The notes under the pieces are model-generated. The model was not told the origin of the DNA. It was given only the letters and a program-made list of their open reading frames with translations, and searched no databases. Position numbers and translations under genes: made by a program. From Nymphaea colorata (lineage: Eukaryota; Streptophyta; Magnoliopsida; Nymphaeales; Nymphaeaceae), in assembly GCF_008831285.2 (NCBI RefSeq), contig NC_045146.1, positions 17,685,289 to 17,749,288 on the forward strand: DNA of 64,000 bases, in the 5' to 3' direction. Shown here piece after piece: positions 12,684-23,662 of the stretch (its first letter is position 1; every line of letters begins with the position of its first letter).

Positions 12684-13480
12684 GGCCCTACAATTGCGGA
12701 AACACCACATTGAGATGGTCTGCGAACGCAATGTTCTAGACGTTCAAAGAAACTCCTTGGGTAAGAGGTGCACATCAATGTGGTTTGAACTTCTCTTTAT
12801 GTATACAACTTGTCCAGTGATTAATCGTTAGAACTAAGAGCAGTATCTATATCACACATTCTCTGGAACAAGAAAACAATGTCCTTAGAACACTGTAGAT
12901 TGTGTCTGTTGAAGAATCAAGATGTTGGCGACAATCTCTTGAATAATTCTCATATATGTAAAAGGTGTTAGAAAGTTGATAATTGTCTCCAACTTGGTTC
13001 AGAAGGAAGCATTTGATAACAAGAACACTATTTTCTTTCAAGCACAATTTATATAGATGTGTATCCAAAAAATTGAGACAGATTCATGAAACATTATGTT
13101 CTAAAAGTTGTAGACTTCTTGTTACCAAAGGCGCCCGAACTAATCAAAGGTCGATCTCGACAAGCTTTTATCCAGACTGGATATTGGCTCGGGTATTTGA
13201 ACAAATCCAACTCTCTAGAATATATGTATGATTTGTGGGGCTTCCTTGGCCCATTTTTCGAGTGAGTAATGCAATTGCTATCAATAATGCACTCTCCTTA
13301 AGGAATCCAACCCTCTTTATGCTTTTCCAATGGTGCTCCATGTGAAAGCTAGATTGATGAACCTGACAGGGTAACATGTATTCATCTATTGTTTGGGCCA
13401 ACTTGGTACCACTTGTAAATCTCTCCTTCCTTTACTTGAAGTTTAAGATGCCTTATAGTAGAGGTAATGTTCCTCTATAT

Positions 13481-13680
13481 TAGGGATGTCAATGGATCAT
13501 ATACAAGTCTCCAGCCAAAAAAGTTTCAAATGCGCTAAGGAAAATTTTGAGATCTAAATAGATAATTGAGTCTGATTTGATATTGTGAAATGACATATCG
13601 AATTCGGATTTCAATTTTATTTTACATGATCATGTGGTTAGATAATGGATATCATCTGTAATACAGATATACTGTAAAAT
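13481..13680 (+). repeat. Second copy of the TAGGGATGTCAAT repeat
   Basis: The segment starts TAGGGATGTCAATGGATC and contains ATTCGGATTTC and GGATATC stretches like those of the copy at 9452. It is more diverged and its right-hand end is a guess. Confidence 0.3.
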
Positions 13681-14293
13681 TTTTGAAAAATATTGTTCGG
13701 CCTTTGTGCAATATACTAATTGCATTGGAATTAATGAGTGATAATCACTTGATTGACTTCTAAACTTGAGGAAGAGGTCACCATCCATCTAATCAAGATG
13801 AGATCTAATCAACTTGCTATCTCTTTCAACCCTAGCAACCAGTCAAGTTTGGCAACCAAATCCTCTTTTTTTTTTTGTATTGTTTTTCTTTATTAATTAT
13901 TTAATAATGAAGACCACTTTAATTGCCAAAAAGAGTTCCACACACCTTGAGAAATGATCTAACTCTGAGCCATCAAATTAAATGAGGTCAAGGGCAGTTT
14001 TGTAAAATCAGTTTTGCAAACTAAATCGGTGGTTGCTAATTTGGTGAATCAGCCAAAAATATTGAAAAAAGTCACTTCAAAAAGCGAAAAATAAATAAAA
14101 AATAATTATAAATATAAATATGTATATATATTTAAAAAGAGTTCAAATATGACATGTTGCATGCGTCCTAGAAAGGACAAGGCTGATTCTGATCAAACTG
14201 GGACAAGATTAATATGTGTGGCACTTGCCAGATATGCTTCAATCTTTGGAAAGAAGCTCCTTAAATCAGTTTGGTTTTGATAATGATCATAAT

Positions 14294-14470
14294 CAATAGC
14301 GGAGCCAGAAAAATTCGCTGGAGGGGCACTTGTTTAAAAATACTCAAATCCAAGGAACACTTATATATATATAAGGATACATATTTAAGATTCTCATTTT
14401 AAAATAAAATACTTTTAAGAGACTGGTGTGGGCAACTGTCCACGCCAGTCACAAGGTAGCTACACCACTG
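14294..14470. mobile_element. MITE copy 2 of the CAGGGGCGGAGCC family
   Basis: This 177-bp element runs from CAATAGCGGAGCCAG to GTAGCTACACCACTG. Its flanks, ATCATAAT at 14286-14293 and ATTATAAC at 14471-14478, agree at 6 of 8 positions, consistent with an old 8-bp hAT target-site duplication. The right half (CAACTGTCCACGCCAGTCACA then GTAGCT) resembles the copy at 46457, suggesting a subfamily. Confidence 0.6.
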
Positions 14471-15081
14471 ATTATAACGAGATTACCAGATCCATTTATT
14501 GGCAGTATTGATCCACTCAATTCCATAGTTCCACGGCTCGAGTGAAGGCTGAAGCCTCCCCCTTCCCGCAAAATGAACGATGTCATACTTCAATTTGATT
14601 TAGAACATTAAAATAATAATCTAATCTACTTTCTTAAACCTTGTAGTTGTAAGTAAGAAGAAGGTTTCTTTCGCTTCTTTAAAAAAGGTGGTAGGTGTAA
14701 GATTTTAGTGCAGAGAATGAGATCATTCCTTACATAATTGCAAAGACAAAGACGAAAGGTGAGTGGGACTTTTTCAATAACCACATGCCACCTCTCTTGG
14801 ACGCATAATGGAGAAATCTAAACCCTCATTTCTCCCACAAAATGAATAGAGTTTTGACTCAACTTTACCTTCCAGCACTTAAATGGGTCCCATCTCTTAA
14901 TTTCTTTCGTGTATATATATAATTCAATCTTGCCCAGTTATAGATGTTGTTGAATGGTTAAAATTTAAAAATATGTTGCTACAAAACCAAGTCACAATAT
15001 TAACATTGCTGATGGGTTTTTTTAGTGACAAATTCTTATTTTAGCAATCCAACAACTATGTTGCATCCAGCAATATTGACA

Positions 15082-15271
<190 letters not shown>

Positions 15272-15502
15272 TGTTTGTTTATCTTGGTACTGTCAAATGT
15301 ATCTTACAAAAAAAAAATATCTATTCTACTAAATGTGATCATATATTTGCAGTTTAAAACTCTTCTCTTGTTAATGATTGTACTTTTCCTCATATTTATT
15401 ATAAATAAAGTCCATGGGTACATTTTAATGTGCAATTTGCGGTTTGCTCAATAAAACATCCGGCAAAGTACATTAATGGCTTGAACCATTGAATGCAAGT
15501 CA

Positions 15503-15504
<2 letters not shown>

Positions 15505-15548
<44 letters not shown>
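15505..15548. repeat. (AT)n microsatellite
   Basis: An uninterrupted AT dinucleotide run of about 44 bases in intergenic DNA. Confidence 0.97.
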
Positions 15549-15550
<2 letters not shown>

Positions 15551-17155
15551 TTGTGTCCATAAAATGGTATGCGTGATGCGCATTGACTTGCATAAGGTGG
15601 TATTGGATATGAGAGATCGAAATGTTAAATTCTAAGCTTGGTAAAAAAAAGTAATTTTAGATATCTATTCAATGTCAGTGTCGACTGGTACGGCTTTAAA
15701 TCAGCCGATATTTGGAGGACAAATACACTCAGTCCGAAGACTAAGTTGCTAACAGTATCCACATAATCGGTCGGTTCATAGCAGAACCGGTAGGCTGCAG
15801 GTTTGGTGAATCGTTTGAGAATCAATAAAAAATAAGTAAAAAAAAAATGCTTTTTAAATTATATAAATAAAAAGATTTTTTTTTTAAAAAAAATCTTGAA
15901 TATAAAAAGTGCTTTACTAAATGACGTGGCATTCTTCAATTGGCCATATAGTCAAATTGGTTTGCCACATATTTAAATAAGCCCATTATAACAGCATTGA
16001 ATGTTTTGTCAGATATTACTTGCTGGAGTATATTATACATATACACACATATATAAACATACATACATGTGTATATGTATGTATAAATTTTTAATGCTGT
16101 GAAAATCATATTTAATAATGTTAAGTATATTGAATTATCTATCTTAAATGAAATAAAATATAAACAAACTTTTATATACATATATATAAATAAATAAAAG
16201 GCAAAGTGAAAGAGAGAGAGAGAGGGTGTATGTGGCCTAGAAACCCTAATTCCTTGTGCTCGTCTCTACTGTAGCCTTTTGGATAGTGATACCATATCTA
16301 ACATTTTCTCACCTCAAAGAATAAAACTGAAGAGAAAAAGGTTTTCCAGTAACGTTGAAGAAAGAAATAAATTCATCAAGAGTAAGGCCAGTTCCTTTTG
16401 GGAAACATAGCGAATAATTATCACATCGAAACAAACTAAAGATAAGAATTGAACTTTTTGCGTGGACATTGCCCCTTCTAGCCTGTTTATACAACAAAGT
16501 GCAATAATTTTGCCTCTCGAAAGAAGAAAAGCAATAAATTAAGTTTGGTGTCTATTTGGTTCAACGTAAGAAATGCTGCATTTTGGAGAAACCGCTGCAT
16601 ATGCTCCTGCCTGCCTCACCATCCAACTTATGACATGCCGTTGAGATGGATGGTGCAGATTCGTCCTTCTAAATATAGTGTAGCTGTGGATCCATCTCAG
16701 CCATCGGCTTCAGAACTGGTGAGATGGATGGTCTGACAGGATGACATTCCTAAAGGATATATTTATTATTTTCGTAGAGGATATTTCATGTTTGCTTTTC
16801 AATAGCCATGTTTTATTTTACATGTATGTAACACCAAAATGTATCATTTTTTTAGAGATTATTTGATTGAAAAATAAGGATATTTTAATAAAGAAAAAGG
16901 AAAAAACCAACTCCATGGTTTGTGGAAAAAAGCTGTTTGTGTCATTGACTCTATCAATCGCGCAATCTTAGGACATGTATATCCATATGATTCATCTTTA
17001 ACTGTGGACAAGCATATGGGGATGATCAATTAACCATTGTTAGTTGGTTGTTTTGATAAAAACGAAAGTGAAAATTTAAAAGAAACCAAGAAATTGTGAT
17101 GCCATGGACGGTGAAATGTGGGGCATTGGCGTATACATGTACGTTCATGGTAAAG

Positions 17156-17191
<36 letters not shown>

Positions 17192-17278
17192 CCCATATAA
17201 GTATTATCTTGAGCCTCTCATTGCCTTGTCTGAAGCCACCGTAATGCCGTTCTGATCATGTAAGGGAGTTCGAAACTG
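17156..17278 (+). promoter_or_regulatory. Candidate core promoter and 5'-UTR exon of the RF298-like gene
   Basis: A (CT)n pyrimidine patch at 17156-17190 is followed by CATATAAG, a TATA-like octamer, at about 17194. A transcript starting near 17225 would reach a donor ACTG|GTATGT at 17278/17279 and could join the TTTCTATCAG acceptor ending at 17784, which is 88 bp upstream of the ATG chosen for the coding region. Such a leader intron is common in plants, but this one is inferred from splice-like motifs only. Confidence 0.35.
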
Positions 17279-17871
17279 GTATGTGCCAAAAGCATCTGAA
17301 GGAAGAATGCCCAAAATTTCCATCGTATTGCGAAAAAAATCTGTTGAAGTTTCTATTGTTTTCGATGTGGGTATCTCATTTGAGGATTTGGGTATCGGAA
17401 AATGTATGAGATAATTCGTGGGTCTATCTTGATTTTATCGGATGTCGACTATAATCTGTGAAACTGCATGCCTCCTTGTAGTTTATCGGATTGCTATATC
17501 GTCCATCAATCTGGTAGTCGGATCTCGTTGATAGCTTCTTGGTTTTTCGTTCTTTGGATTATATTGGTTCCTTTTTATTTAGTGTGCCCAGCGGTGGTAT
17601 CTTTTTATTGATTTAATTTTGTCAGCCTGTTCATCTTTCGCAGTTTTGTTATCGTATTATTGGATTTTCGTCAATGGATACGCTATTTCTGAATGATTAT
17701 GGCATCTGATGAATCGCCTTTTTCATCTTTGCATTTGGTTTTGTTTTGGTTTGGAATTTATTGATTATTTGTGTTTTCTATCAGAACTAGAAATTGGGTC
17801 GCAGTCGATTTCAGGATTTTCTCAGGATACAAGAACAGAGAGACTGCAGCTTTGGTGATACTGAACATAGA

Positions 17872-20800
17872 ATGGCAGCGATGGTCGCTAGAGGTAGTCA
17901 ATTACCACCAACTGGGTCGGTCCAAGAAAAGGGGAGTAGGAACAAGCGCAAATTCCGTGCCGATCCCCCTCTTGCTTCTTGCTCGGACTGTGATCCCAAT
18001 GCCAATCACTGTATCGGCAATCCGAGTAACTGTCCTTCACCAATGGCAGAGTTTCCAGGTTATGAAATTCCTGATAGAAGGAACATGTATGACTCGTGCC
18101 CTGTCAAAGAAAACTGCTGCAATTTCTGTGGCTTTGCTCAGCAAATTGATCTTGGTAAACCTCCTGCACAAGCTCACAGAACGAGACCAGGTTTGGTGTA
18201 CAATGAGTTTTTGCAGACACAGGAGCCTCAAGATGAATTGGAATCAAATGAGTTCCAGGATGCGGATTGGAATGAACTTACAGAAGCTCAGCTTGAAGAG
18301 CTGGTTGTGAGTAATCTCGACACAATTTATCGAAGTGCAATTAAAAGGATAGCTTCTTGTGGGTACAGCGAGGATGTTGCAAGACAGGCTGTCCTGAGAT
18401 ACGGTCGTTGCTATGGTTGTAAGGATCCTGTATCTAATATTGTCGATAATGCACTTGCTTATCTGAAAAATGGGCGAGAAATAGATACAAAAGATCAGTT
18501 CTTCCAAGATTTACCACAGCTAGAGAAGTACATTCTGGATGAGATGGTTTGTGTTTTAAGAGAAGTGAGGCCATTTTTCAGTACAGGGGATGCTATGTGG
18601 TGCTTGCTTATCTGTGATATGAATGTGGCCCATGCATGTGCAATGGATGGTGATGCCATGGGCAGTTTTGGTGGTGATGAGAATATAGAAGGCTCTTCTG
18701 TTTCAACAATTCCACCGACAAATTGTACTGCATCAATGAACTTGCCTGAAACCAGTAGTTTAAAACAGCAACTGAAAGATGAGTTCTCTCCACCATCTGT
18801 GATGCCTGTTGTGGGTGGGATCCCCAATCTGCCACCTGCAAAATTCTCTTTGTCAACCAATGTCTCTTCCATTGTTCAAACCACTGAAAATTTGTGTTCT
18901 TTAGACCGTCTGTCAAATGAGACAGTGAGTTCCTCAACCTGTCCTATTTCGACAAAGCCAATAGATGAAGATGCTGTTGGGGGTTCCAGAATTTCTTCTT
19001 TTTGTCTTCCAAGGGAGTCATCAGCTATTAGCAAGGAACAACTTGCGAAAAAATCACAGGTGTCCATATCAGATGCCAAATCTGCATCAGAAGCATTTAG
19101 GCCAGATACCCATAAAAAGCATCATTTAAATAATTTCAAAAGAGTACATTTTAGACAAAAGTCTGGTCAAGTTGAAAGTAGCCATCGAAGCAATGCTGGT
19201 AAGGCTTCTTCAAAAGCCAGTAAGAGCAGTAAATCTGGTGGTGCAGTCTTAGATAGAAAATGGAACCCTGAATCTGTTTCCAGTTCCACTAATGTAAAGG
19301 GTCCTGTACAGTCATATACTTCAGTTGGCTTAAATCCATCACTGTCAAGCATAAGCACAGGAAAGCCACCCTTTTCTGCAAGTGCTGGAGTGCCTGCCAA
19401 TGGAGGATTCATGCAAGCTAACATGAATAGCCCATTGTCTTGTCCTCTGACAAATACTGATCTTTCTTTATCACTCTATTCCAAAGGAAAGGATCCCATA
19501 GATCCAGATCAAAATGTCCCTGATGTTCAGAAGGAGGCTGGTGGTTGTGGTTGCACACCCCAATCATCATATCAAATATTTGGTGCCAGTGCTCTACCTG
19601 ATGCAAAGGATGAGAAGCTGTTGAGATTGGTACACCATGCACGTGATTTACAGACTCAGCTTCAAGAGTGGACAGAATGGGCACAGCAGAAGGTCATGCA
19701 AGCTGCTCGCAGGCTGGGCAAGGACAAAGCTGAACTCAAGACCCTGAGGCAAGAAAGGGAGGAAGCAGCTCGAATGATAAAAGAGCGGCAAACACTGGAA
19801 GAGAACACCATTAAGAAACTCTCTGAGATGGAGGCTGCAATGGCAAGGACCAGTGCCCAGCTTGGATATGCCAGCGGTGCTACGCATAGGCTAGAGTTGG
19901 AAAATGTAGAGTTGAGGAAAGAGATGGAGGCTGCAAAAGTGCTTGCCGAAGAAGCGGCTGCCAAGTGTTTGGAAGCTGCAAGAAGAGAGAAGAAAACCCT
20001 CAAAAAGATTAGTTCATGTGAAAGGCAGAAAGAATTACTTCAAGAGGAGCTTGCAACTGAAAGGCGTAAACTGTCTCAGTTACAGCATCAAGTTTTGCAG
20101 GCTAAGGAGTGTCTGGCACAGCTTGAGGTTTGTATTTTGTTATTACTACTCTTTTTTCTCCTTCTGTTATTAAAGTGGTCCAGTGTTTAGTTTTATCATG
20201 TCTTAATGGTTGCTTAGCACTTAATATGTTTTGAAACCTGAGTTTGAGTTTTATTAAAACAGTTGGTATTTGTTAACCATGTACATGATTAGTTTATTTT
20301 GTTGTCCTGAGCTTTTCATTAGAAGTTAGTTCACTTAGATCTGACATACAATGCCATATCTGAGAACATACAGGATAAGTGGAGACAGGAAGAGACAGCG
20401 AAAGAGGAAGCATTGGTGCAGCTTAATTCTGAAAAAGAAGAAAGAAGACGTCTTGAATATACATCTAAGTCCAAGGAGGATGCAATTCGTACGAAAGCAG
20501 AAACAGATTATCAACAATATAGAGATGACATTCGGAGGCTTGAAAGTGAGATTGCTCAACTAAGATTGAAGACTGATTCATCAAAGATTGCAGCACTTAG
20601 GTGGGGTGTCGACCATAGCTACGCATCTCGCCCGACTGACAACAAAAGTCTTCCAAAACTCAAAGACAACAGTTCCCAACTTGCTCGTGATATTGTTGAT
20701 TTCCAAGATTCTTCAGTTGGAGACGTGAAACGTGAGCGGGAATGTGTCATGTGCTTGTCGGAGGAGATGTCTGTTGTTTTTCTTCCTTGTGCACACCAAG

Positions 20801-20910
20801 TCGTGTGTACAAACTGCAATGAGCTTCATGAGAAGCAGGGCATGAAGGATTGCCCTTCTTGTAGGGCTCCAATCATGCAAAGGATCTCTGTGCGTTTTGC
20901 AGACTCTTAG
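17872..20910 (+). CDS. RF298: RING-type E3 ubiquitin ligase of the RF298/MIP1 family
   Basis: Two coding exons, 17872-20127 and 20374-20910, join in phase 0 (AQLE|DKWRQEE; donor GTTTGT, acceptor ATACAG), giving 930 aa. The start MAAMVARG, followed by QEKGSRNKRKFRADPPL, is the usual opening of this plant family. An in-frame ATG at 17794 lies just after a likely 5'-UTR acceptor and would add 26 residues. Residues of about 137-200 (EAQLEELV to ALAYLKNG) form the family's UBA-like helical region with GYSEDVA. About 582-845 is a long charged coiled coil (EKLLRLVHHARDLQTQLQEW onward). A C-terminal C3HC4 RING spans about 876-915 (CVMCLSEEM, CAHQVVC, CPSCRAPI). As a RING protein it should pass ubiquitin from an E2 to substrates; the substrates are unknown. 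MIP1 members bind meiotic MND1-type proteins. The choice of RF298 over RF4 or MIP1 is tentative. Confidence 0.93.
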
Positions 20911-21267
20911 CCCATTTGGAACGTCTGAGCTCAGATGCATAAGAGAATTTGAATAATGATTCTGGGTTGTTAGTGAATAATGAAACAGTCATTTTCTGAC
21001 TAAAAAGAGATAAAAAGGAGAAATGATAGTAAAGAATTTCATTTCATAGTTTGGTGTCCAGTTGTAAAAGTTTTGTAGTGGTAGTCCGCAATAGATTTTC
21101 AGCATTTCATGTCATGCTTGATTTCTGTGATATTTCTGTTTGAGATATATTTTGGTTGAGTAATTGGGAACTGATCCTGTGTTGTTTCAAAGCTTATAGA
21201 ACTTTTCGAACTGTGGGATGGCCTCTTTTTAGCTATTGAGGAAGACTATAATCATGCCATATTTGGT

Positions 21268-21333
21268 TTCCTCTATATGAATCTTGAAGAGGATTCAAAT
21301 TTCCTTTATATGAATCTTGAAGAGGATTCAAAT
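21268..21333. repeat. Tandem duplication, 2 x 33 bp
   Basis: TTCCTCTATATGAATCTTGA... at 21268-21300 is repeated at 21301-21333 with a single C/T difference. It lies about 360 bp beyond the RF298-like stop codon and may be in its 3' flank. Confidence 0.9.
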
Positions 21334-21749
21334 AGTCTCTAATCCAAGCAGGTTTTGTTTACAAAACCTACATGTTATTCTTCAAATTGCACGTCGTTGG
21401 AATTCCCTTTTGCATTGTCAGATTGAGTTTGCAGTCTTTCCTTAGACATTCACTGTATCTTTTGCAGAATGTCTGTGCTCACTGTTGAGGTTCTGTTTCA
21501 CAATGTGTCTACATCCCAATGGAAAAAAAGATGCATCTTTGCCAAATATTTGCATTAATTCTGCATAATGTGCCCATATAGAGTTAAACTAAGAAAAAAG
21601 GGGAACCAGTAGGTTAGCTTTTAAAATCTATTACTCCCATTCACCCATTCCGTGATTCCACGAGTTCAGCCCTCTTTCAACTTTTCCTGTGGGAAAAGGC
21701 TTGACAGTTCTTCAGTCGTAGCAGATTATCTGGCATACCATTGGTTTTC

Positions 21750-22690
21750 CTATTTTGTGGATGCATGATTCGTATTTAATGTTGGTGGTTTCTGAATGCT
21801 ACTCTCACAAAGATTCCCAAGTGGAAGCTCCAATATTGCGTCTGAGCAAGTCACCGTGAATGCCGTTAATGGTCTTCTCTCTTTATTCAGTTTCTCCTCT
21901 GAAGCATTCAGAGGCATGATTTTCGAATCTTGGATATGTAGTTCTGCCAAAGTTCTGTATTCATCTGCTAGGTACATATTTCAGTTGATTGGTGAAGTAA
22001 CATGCTTGCTGCTGTCGGTAGTCTAAAAGCCTGCCTAGGTGCTGGGTGGTTAGCTTAGCGCGAAGGCGGCGACACCTAAATGGTTCGAATAAGAAAAAAT
22101 TATTTTTAGTCTATTTTTTGTTGCTTGCTCTTTCTAATATATTGATTCAGTTGGAGCTTTCTCGTCAAAACCTCTGCCTTTTTTTTTTCTCTTTTCTCCT
22201 TTTTTGGTATTTCTCCGATTTGCTGCCTCGGCCTTCTTCAGGACTCTCCTGCTTATGTTGTCCAACGCTTTTAACTACGAAGCTTTCTGTTTCTTGCTGA
22301 GTACCCTCGTCAGCTCCCTTCGTGAACTTGGCAGAAACAATTTTCGAAGTGACATGGAAAATAAATCTAGTTAAAACATGTTTCACTTATTGTGAGGAGA
22401 TCTATGGCGGTATTACATGGCTTCACCTTCATTCATCTTCCATTCTTTTTCAAGACCAGATAATGTAGTCTGAACATAGAATGGCAGTGTAACAAGAGCA
22501 TCTAGTGTAACCTAGCAGACATTCTTTTCTCCCGCAGAAATTAATGCCCCCAACTGCCAGATTTGGTTCTTCCATAACCTGTTTGTAGGATGAGCTACTC
22601 TTGAATTTTGCAGAATTAGCACGATTTGATTTAGTAATTGGAGGCCATTTTAACATTTTCCCAACAACACTCTTCCATCTCTAATTAAGC
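21750..22690 (-). pseudogene. Coding-like minus-strand segments, possible unrecognised or decayed gene
   Basis: Three minus-strand segments look more like exons than chance frames. The first, about 22680-22575, follows a TTAATTAG acceptor and reads RWKSVVGKMLKWPPITKSN, ending YKQ at a GTTATG donor. The second, about 22375-22165, follows a TTTTAACTAG acceptor and is open through HVTSKIVSAKFTKGADEG into a K/R/E-rich run ending near KKKRQ. The third, about 21977-21750, reads ADEYRTLAELHIQDSKIM and stays open for some 70 codons. I do not recognise the family and could not join the pieces into one frame-consistent model, so a degraded gene is as likely as a live one. Confidence 0.3.
22036..22240 (+). 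mobile_element. Candidate tRNA-derived SINE
   Basis: TTAGCTTAGCGCG at about 22050 resembles an RNA polymerase III A box, and TGGTTCGAATAAG at about 22081 matches the B-box core GGTTCGA. The spacing of about 31 nt is typical of tRNA-derived plant SINEs. There is no complete tRNA cloverleaf. The pyrimidine-rich tail after 22175 is weak evidence for an end, and no flanking duplication was found. Confidence 0.35.
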
Positions 22691-23464
22691 AACAAACATG
22701 GTCTTGATGGATGCTTTTATTCAGGATCATTGCAGGATGGGACACTTGCCAGGATCTATGACCTAGCTCGATGGCTTATTGGTGATTCCTATGCGATTCG
22801 ATGAGAGGTCAAAGCTACCCTCCTTTTTCCCTACTCTTGGATGTAGGGTTACTTCGAGACCTGAGTTGAAAGGGAGAACACCCATCAACTAGAATGCAGT
22901 GCATCTACTGTTTGCAATCAAAGGAGTAGCACCCATAGGAATCGAACTGATGACTAACCTTTCACCGGACCAGCAACATAACGAGCTATGTTACTTCATT
23001 CAGCAAAAAATAAGATAAAATATAACAATACTGAGCAAAGAGTTGCTGGAGTGGTCCATGCTAGAGGAGCAGAGCACAGCGAGGATCCTTGTCAGATTCA
23101 AAGCCTGGTCTTGGTAATGAATGGAGGAGATGGAATTTGTAACCCACTTGATAAAATTTGGAAACGCAGGGACGTGATAAGGACTTGATGTTTGATATAT
23201 CTCTAGGATAGAGACAAAGCAGTTACAGTCATGCATCCATGACATGCAGTCACACTTACGTACAAAATAAGCAATTTTTCAGTACATGGCAGAAATAACT
23301 CTTGAGGTAGAAGGCCTGGTGGAGTCGCGGCCTTAACAGTGGAAAACTCGACAATGAAGCTGTAGAACTTTAAGTCATGTTTGATAGCTTCCGATCGAGA
23401 TCTAATGTTGCATTAGAAGTGTGCAGAGTAAGATCACCTGTTTAAACAAACTGTGGATCTTAAT

Positions 23465-23662
23465 CAGGGGCGGAGGGAAGGGGGGGGCCGCCTAGGCCAT
23501 GACCCCACCCTAGCTAATGAAATTTTTTTCTTTTACATTGAAAAAAATAATATTTTTTAATTACGTAATGTATTTTTTGTATTAGAATTCAGTTTGGCCC
23601 TACCCGGATCTAAAGGTCAGACTGTCAGCCCGCCCCTAAAGAAAATTCTGGCTCCGCCCCTG
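23465..23662. mobile_element. MITE copy 3, hAT-type, with perfect 8-bp target-site duplication
   Basis: The 198-bp element begins CAGGGGCGGAGGG and ends TTCTGGCTCCGCCCCTG, giving terminal inverted repeats with CAGGGGCGGAG exact. It is bracketed by ATCTTAAT at 23457-23464 and ATCTTAAT at 23663-23670. An 8-bp duplication with CAG-type ends is the signature of hAT transposition. There is no coding capacity, so it is non-autonomous. The intact duplication suggests that this is the youngest copy in the window. Confidence 0.9.

Noticed and set aside
15399..15593. Open frame with a run of IYIYIY
   Set aside because: It is the translation of a (TA)n microsatellite, not a protein; the same applies to the frames at 36292-36630 and 43389-43628.
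22036..22100. Possible tRNA gene
   Set aside because: A-box and B-box-like motifs are present but no acceptor stem, anticodon arm or full T-arm can be paired; kept only as a SINE candidate.
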